DNA of 6,520 nt, from contig DAHXNT010000037.1 of the NCBI GenBank assembly GCA_027365215.1, positions 1 through 6,520 on the forward strand, read 5' to 3'. Made by a program: the position numbers and the translations under genes. The stretch comes from Microcaldota archaeon (lineage in GTDB: Archaea > Micrarchaeota > Micrarchaeia > Micrarchaeales > Micrarchaeaceae). Shown one piece after another: positions 3,508 to 6,520 of the stretch (position 1 is the first letter of the stretch; each line of letters opens with the position of its first letter). Under the pieces are notes generated by a model, which did not search any database, had not been told where the DNA came from, and worked only from the letters and a program-made list of their open reading frames with translations.

Positions 3508-5911
3508 GTTGGCCGACAAAGCGAAATCCAAGGCGGCAGACCCAGGAAAGGTCATGCACGACCTCGGCACTTCCGTCGATAAAGGACTCTCGGAGAGCGA
3601 AGCGGTTCGCCGAAGGGAGAAATACGGATCCAACGAAATCGTCGAGAAGAAGAAGAGCACGGCAGCTATCTTCGCAATGAAGTTCTACGGCCCCATACCT
3701 ATCATGCTTGAGATAGTGGTGGTCCTGACATACCTCCTGAAGGACTTCAAGGACTTCTACATAATACTCGCGCTGCTGCTATTCAACGGCATAGTGAGCT
3801 TCTTCGAGGAGAAACGCGCCGACAACTCGATAGAGCTGCTAAGGAGCCGCCTCAAGGTCAGTGCCAGGGTATTGAGGGACGGCGCATGGGCCGTAAAGTC
3901 GGCCATGGAACTTGTCCCGGGCGACATCATACGCATAAGGCTAGGCGATGTCGTCCCAGCGGACAGCGTTGCAATAACATCAGATGGCCTCAGGGCGGAC
4001 CAGTCGGTCCTTACAGGGGAAACCATGCCTTCGAAGAAAGGCATAGGGGACACGGTGTATTCCGGATCGGTAATAAACGGAGGGGAGGGGCAATGCGTCG
4101 TAACCTCCACCGGCTACAGCACATACTACGGCAGGACAACGCAGCTAGTGCAGGAGGCAAAACCGAAGTTGCACCTGCAGGCCCTGATCGTGGGGGTTGT
4201 CAGATACCTTATACTAATGGACCTAGTGCTGGTCGCGCTCCTGTTCGTGATCGCAACATACCTTTTCGGATATTCGCCGCTCAGCCTGCTTCCTTTCATA
4301 ATAGTAGTCGTGATAGCCTCGGTTCCGGTGGCTCTTCCCGCGGCATTCACCGTGACTATGGCGGTAGGCACGGAGAGGCTTGCGTCCAAGTCGGTGCTCA
4401 TAACAAAGCTGGAGGCGATAGAGGAGGCATCCACGGTCAATGTGATATGCTTCGACAAGACCGGCACCATAACCGAGAACAAGCTCGAAGTGAAGGAGAT
4501 CTTCACGGTAAATGGCGCCAGCGAGAAGGACGTGCTTCTCGCGGCGTCACTGTCCTCGAGGCGCTCCGACAACGATCCCATAGACAACGCGGTGCTCGAT
4601 TATGCGGCGAGGCGCGGCGTGGACCTGGAGAGCTTTACGGTAAAGAAGTTCGAACCATTCCAGCCAAAGACCAAGGAGGCCAGTGCCATAGTGCAGCACT
4701 CCGGCAAGACCTTCTCGGTATCTAAGGGCGCGGTGACCGTACTGCTGCCAAAGTCGGATACCGATAGGAAGACCAGGACCTTGCTGGAACACAAGACCGA
4801 AGAATTCTCCAACAGCAAATTCAGGACGATAGCGGTATCCACACAATCGTCCGGCGTGACGAAGATAGTCGGCATAATCGCGCTCTACGACAAGCCCAGG
4901 AAGGATTCAAAGGAGCTCATAACCGAGCTCAAGTCCCTGGACCTGAAGATTAAGATGCTCACCGGCGACGACATCAATATAGCGAGGGAGATAGCCAGGG
5001 AGGTCGGGATAGATGGCAAAGTCATAAGCGTCAGTGAGCTCAAGGGCAAGCCAAGGGAAAAGGTAATGAAGATGGTCGATGAGGCCGAGGTATTCTCAGA
5101 GATATACCCGGAGGACAAGTTCACTATAGTAAAGGTACTCCAGAGCCAGGGCTACAGGGTGAGCATGACCGGAGACGGAGTCAACGACGCGCCTGCACTG
5201 AAGCAGGCCGAGGTAGGCATAGCCGTGAACAACGCGACTGACGTCGCAAAGAGCGTGGCGGCGGTGGTTCTCGAGAAGAACGGAATAGAGGTAATCGTGG
5301 ACATGATAAAGGAGAGCAGGATGATATTCGAGCGCATGATGACATACACGATAACGAAGATCACAAGGGTGATACAGATACTGTTCTTCATATTCATAGC
5401 GTTCCTGCTGCTCCGCCAGATGCCCATACTGCCCTTCGAGCTGATACTGATCATATTCACCAATGACATAGTCAACATAAGCGTGGCCACGGACCACACC
5501 AAATATTCGATGAAGCCGGACGTATGGAACCTTGGCGCACTGATGCGCATGTCGCTGCTTATAGGCGTATCCATGCTCGCAGTGTCGCTGGCATTCATAC
5601 CGATAGCCAGGTGGCTTGCGCTGGGCATAGTGGAATTCCAGACGTTCGCGTTCCTCATGATAAACGTTACGGACAACATGCTCTTCTACGGCGTACGCGC
5701 CAGGTCAAGGGTCTTCGGCATGAAGCCGAGCTCGAAGCTCGTAGCGGCATCCATAGGCGGCGTCGCGTTCGGCATAATCATATCCTACTACGGGATAATA
5801 GTGCACTCGATAAGCGGATTCTCCATACTTGCGCTCCTTGCTGCAGCGGTGGCGTTCATGACCCTGTTCAACATCGTCCGCATATACATATTCAAGGCGC
5901 ACAGCGTATGA
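3497..5911 (+). CDS. P3A-type proton-translocating P-type ATPase
   Basis: This 804-aa membrane protein would pump protons out of the cell at the cost of ATP. Domains in order: N-terminal cytoplasmic part (1-62), M1 (about 65-82), M2 (86-104), actuator domain with TGET (173-176), M3 (232-256), M4 with SVPVALP (275-281), phosphorylation site DKTGT with D320, nucleotide domain with SKGA (409-412), MLTGDD (487-492), hinge GDGVNDAPA (559-567), and M5-M10 (about 617-798). Residues that carry the proton in plant AHA2 appear conserved: N97 (AHA2 N106) in LLLFNGIVSFFEE, R624 (R655) in M5 and D657 (D684) in M6 (FTND). This points to H+ and not Ca2+, K+ or heavy metals. It ends after M10 with no autoinhibitory tail like that of plants and fungi, and its length matches archaeal members. 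ATGs at 3497 and 3500 are equally possible starts. The ribosome site is weak, so it may be coupled to the small frame it overlaps. Confidence 0.93.
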   Translation: MMRKLADKAKSKAADPGKVMHDLGTSVDKGLSESEAVRRREKYGSNEIVEKKKSTAAIFAMKFYGPIPIMLEIVVVLTYLLKDFKDFYIILALLLFNGIVSFFEEKRADNSIELLRSRLKVSARVLRDGAWAVKSAMELVPGDIIRIRLGDVVPADSVAITSDGLRADQSVLTGETMPSKKGIGDTVYSGSVINGGEGQCVVTSTGYSTYYGRTTQLVQEAKPKLHLQALIVGVVRYLILMDLVLVALLFVIATYLFGYSPLSLLPFIIVVVIASVPVALPAAFTVTMAVGTERLASKSVLITKLEAIEEASTVNVICFDKTGTITENKLEVKEIFTVNGASEKDVLLAASLSSRRSDNDPIDNAVLDYAARRGVDLESFTVKKFEPFQPKTKEASAIVQHSGKTFSVSKGAVTVLLPKSDTDRKTRTLLEHKTEEFSNSKFRTIAVSTQSSGVTKIVGIIALYDKPRKDSKELITELKSLDLKIKMLTGDDINIAREIAREVGIDGKVISVSELKGKPREKVMKMVDEAEVFSEIYPEDKFTIVKVLQSQGYRVSMTGDGVNDAPALKQAEVGIAVNNATDVAKSVAAVVLEKNGIEVIVDMIKESRMIFERMMTYTITKITRVIQILFFIFIAFLLLRQMPILPFELILIIFTNDIVNISVATDHTKYSMKPDVWNLGALMRMSLLIGVSMLAVSLAFIPIARWLALGIVEFQTFAFLMINVTDNMLFYGVRARSRVFGMKPSSKLVAASIGGVAFGIIISYYGIIVHSISGFSILALLAAAVAFMTLFNIVRIYIFKAHSV

Positions 5912-5930
5912 CAAAACTTTAACAGCGTGA

Positions 5931-5952
5931 GCGGGAAACCCCGCCCTTTTTT
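5931..5952 (+). terminator. Hairpin and T-run after the H+-ATPase
   Basis: GCGGG (5931-5935) can pair with CCCGC (5940-5944) around a four-base loop, and six T follow at 5947-5952. It lies 19 bases after the ATPase stop and before the converging carbamoyltransferase gene. Archaeal termination relies mainly on the T-run, so the run is probably the active part. Read on the minus strand it has no T-run after the hairpin, so it does not look like a terminator for the opposing gene. Confidence 0.6.
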
Positions 5953-5967
5953 AACCATAATTAGCAG

Positions 5968-6520
5968 TCACGCCTTCTTCTTCCTTACCAGGTAATTGCC
6001 CATAATAAGCAGCGTGGCCCCCGTATTGTCAAGCGTCCACAGCGCATCCTCAGGCGCCATCACTATCGGCTTGCCGTGCTTGTTGAGGCTGGTGTTCAGC
6101 ACCGCGCCCATGCCGCTCCTCTTCCTGACCCCCTCTATCAGCTTTCTGTAGAGCGTGTTCTCCTTCCCGAGTATCTGCGGCCGCGTGGTGTTGTCTACGT
6201 GCGATGCCGCTATCATGTCACTCACGTGTTCGCCCCTGACCTTGTTGCCTATCGTCATGAACCTGTTCGGCTCCTTGTAGTCCTCTAGGAGCTTTGCCGC
6301 GTCCTCCTCCAGTATGGAGCTCGCGAACGGCTGGTAGTACGGCCTCTTCTTTATTATCAGGTTTATTATCTCCCTGTTCCTGTTGTCGTTCGGCATAGCC
6401 ACGACGCTCCTGTTGCCGAGCGCGCGCGGGCCGTATTCCATCCTGCCCTGGAACCAGAGCACGACCTCGTTGTCCCTGGCTATGAGGTCAGCCGCATAAT
6501 CCGCCGGGTCGCTGACCCTC
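5968..6520 (-). CDS. Carbamoyltransferase, NodU/CmcH family, C-terminal part
   Basis: The frame enters from the right edge and ends in TGA at 5970-5968, giving 183 visible residues. There is no start in the window: codons continue upstream of the GTG at 6462 (…DYAADLIARDNEVVLWFQGRMEYGPRAL), which fits the family, so the GTG is internal. Family marks are WFQGRMEYGPRALGNRSV, the KKRPYYQPFASSILEE segment, ASHVDNTTRPQ, VLNTSLN and GKPIVMAPEDAL. NodU-type enzymes are usually over 500 aa, so most of the N-terminal Kae1-like catalytic half with its metal-binding histidines is missing from view. These enzymes move a carbamoyl group from carbamoyl phosphate to a hydroxyl group, in archaea probably on a sugar of a surface glycan or a small metabolite; the acceptor cannot be read here. 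NTSLN and HGKPIV differ slightly from the common NTSFN and GEPIV forms. It is convergent with the ATPase. Confidence 0.9.
   Translation of the reverse strand, partial: RVSDPADYAADLIARDNEVVLWFQGRMEYGPRALGNRSVVAMPNDNRNREIINLIIKKRPYYQPFASSILEEDAAKLLEDYKEPNRFMTIGNKVRGEHVSDMIAASHVDNTTRPQILGKENTLYRKLIEGVRKRSGMGAVLNTSLNKHGKPIVMAPEDALWTLDNTGATLLIMGNYLVRKKKA

Noticed and set aside
3886..4725. Long plus-strand frame of 279 codons inside the ATPase gene
   Set aside because: It is a shadow of the ATPase in another frame, low in hydrophobic residues and rich in Arg, Gly and His, with no family resemblance.
6460..6462. GTG at 6462 as start of a short 164-aa carbamoyltransferase-like protein
   Set aside because: The frame stays open to the window edge with family-like residues upstream, so the gene is simply cut by the edge.
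1..6520. CRISPR arrays, insertion sequences, tRNA or rRNA genes
   Set aside because: No regularly spaced repeats, transposase-like frames, terminal inverted repeats or tRNA cloverleaf signals were seen.

Overview
The window looks archaeal, and every complete gene in it is intact. Evidence for this: arginine is mostly AGG and isoleucine mostly ATA, starts are either close behind TATA boxes (leaderless style) or follow a short GGTG-type ribosome site, the GTPase is built like archaeal EF-1A, and there is an archaeal-length P3A proton ATPase. An acid-adapted lineage (Thermoplasmata-like, or a DPANN group such as Micrarchaeota) is my guess. The sequence alone does not settle the taxon.

Layout. 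At 1-47 (-) there is the possible start of a divergent gene that runs off the edge. At 136-609 (+) is a Bcp/PrxQ-type peroxiredoxin. It converges on a small ribbon-helix-helix (RHH) regulator at 626-850 (-). The AT-rich gap 851-952 carries two divergent promoters and candidate operator repeats. From it a tight three-gene unit runs rightward: an unrecognised 100-aa protein (953-1255), a CysD-like ATP sulfurylase subunit (1252-2040, 4-base ATGA overlap) and a CysN-like GTPase (2048-3280, 7-base gap). A new TATA box at 3311-3320 precedes a candidate 53-aa basic protein (3346-3507) that overlaps the start of a P3A-type H+-ATPase (3497-5911). A hairpin plus T-run (5931-5952) ends that unit. The C-terminal part of a NodU/CmcH-family carbamoyltransferase comes in from the right edge on the minus strand (5968-6520).

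How the genes may work together. CysD plus CysN would activate sulfate to adenosine 5'-phosphosulfate (APS), with GTP hydrolysis helping to drive the reaction. No APS kinase, APS reductase or sulfite reductase is visible here. The most interesting point is that the CysD has gained a Cys-Cys pair and a CxxC motif, at the places where Fe-S APS reductases hold a [4Fe-4S] cluster, while remaining clearly CysD in all its other landmarks and lacking the reductase's catalytic C-terminal cysteine. Together with the translationally coupled unknown protein, and a divergent RHH regulator whose C-terminal tail resembles that of CysD, this may be a variant sulfur-activation module. The H+-ATPase would export protons, and the peroxiredoxin would detoxify peroxides. 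Both fit an acidic, metal-rich habitat, but that is inference.
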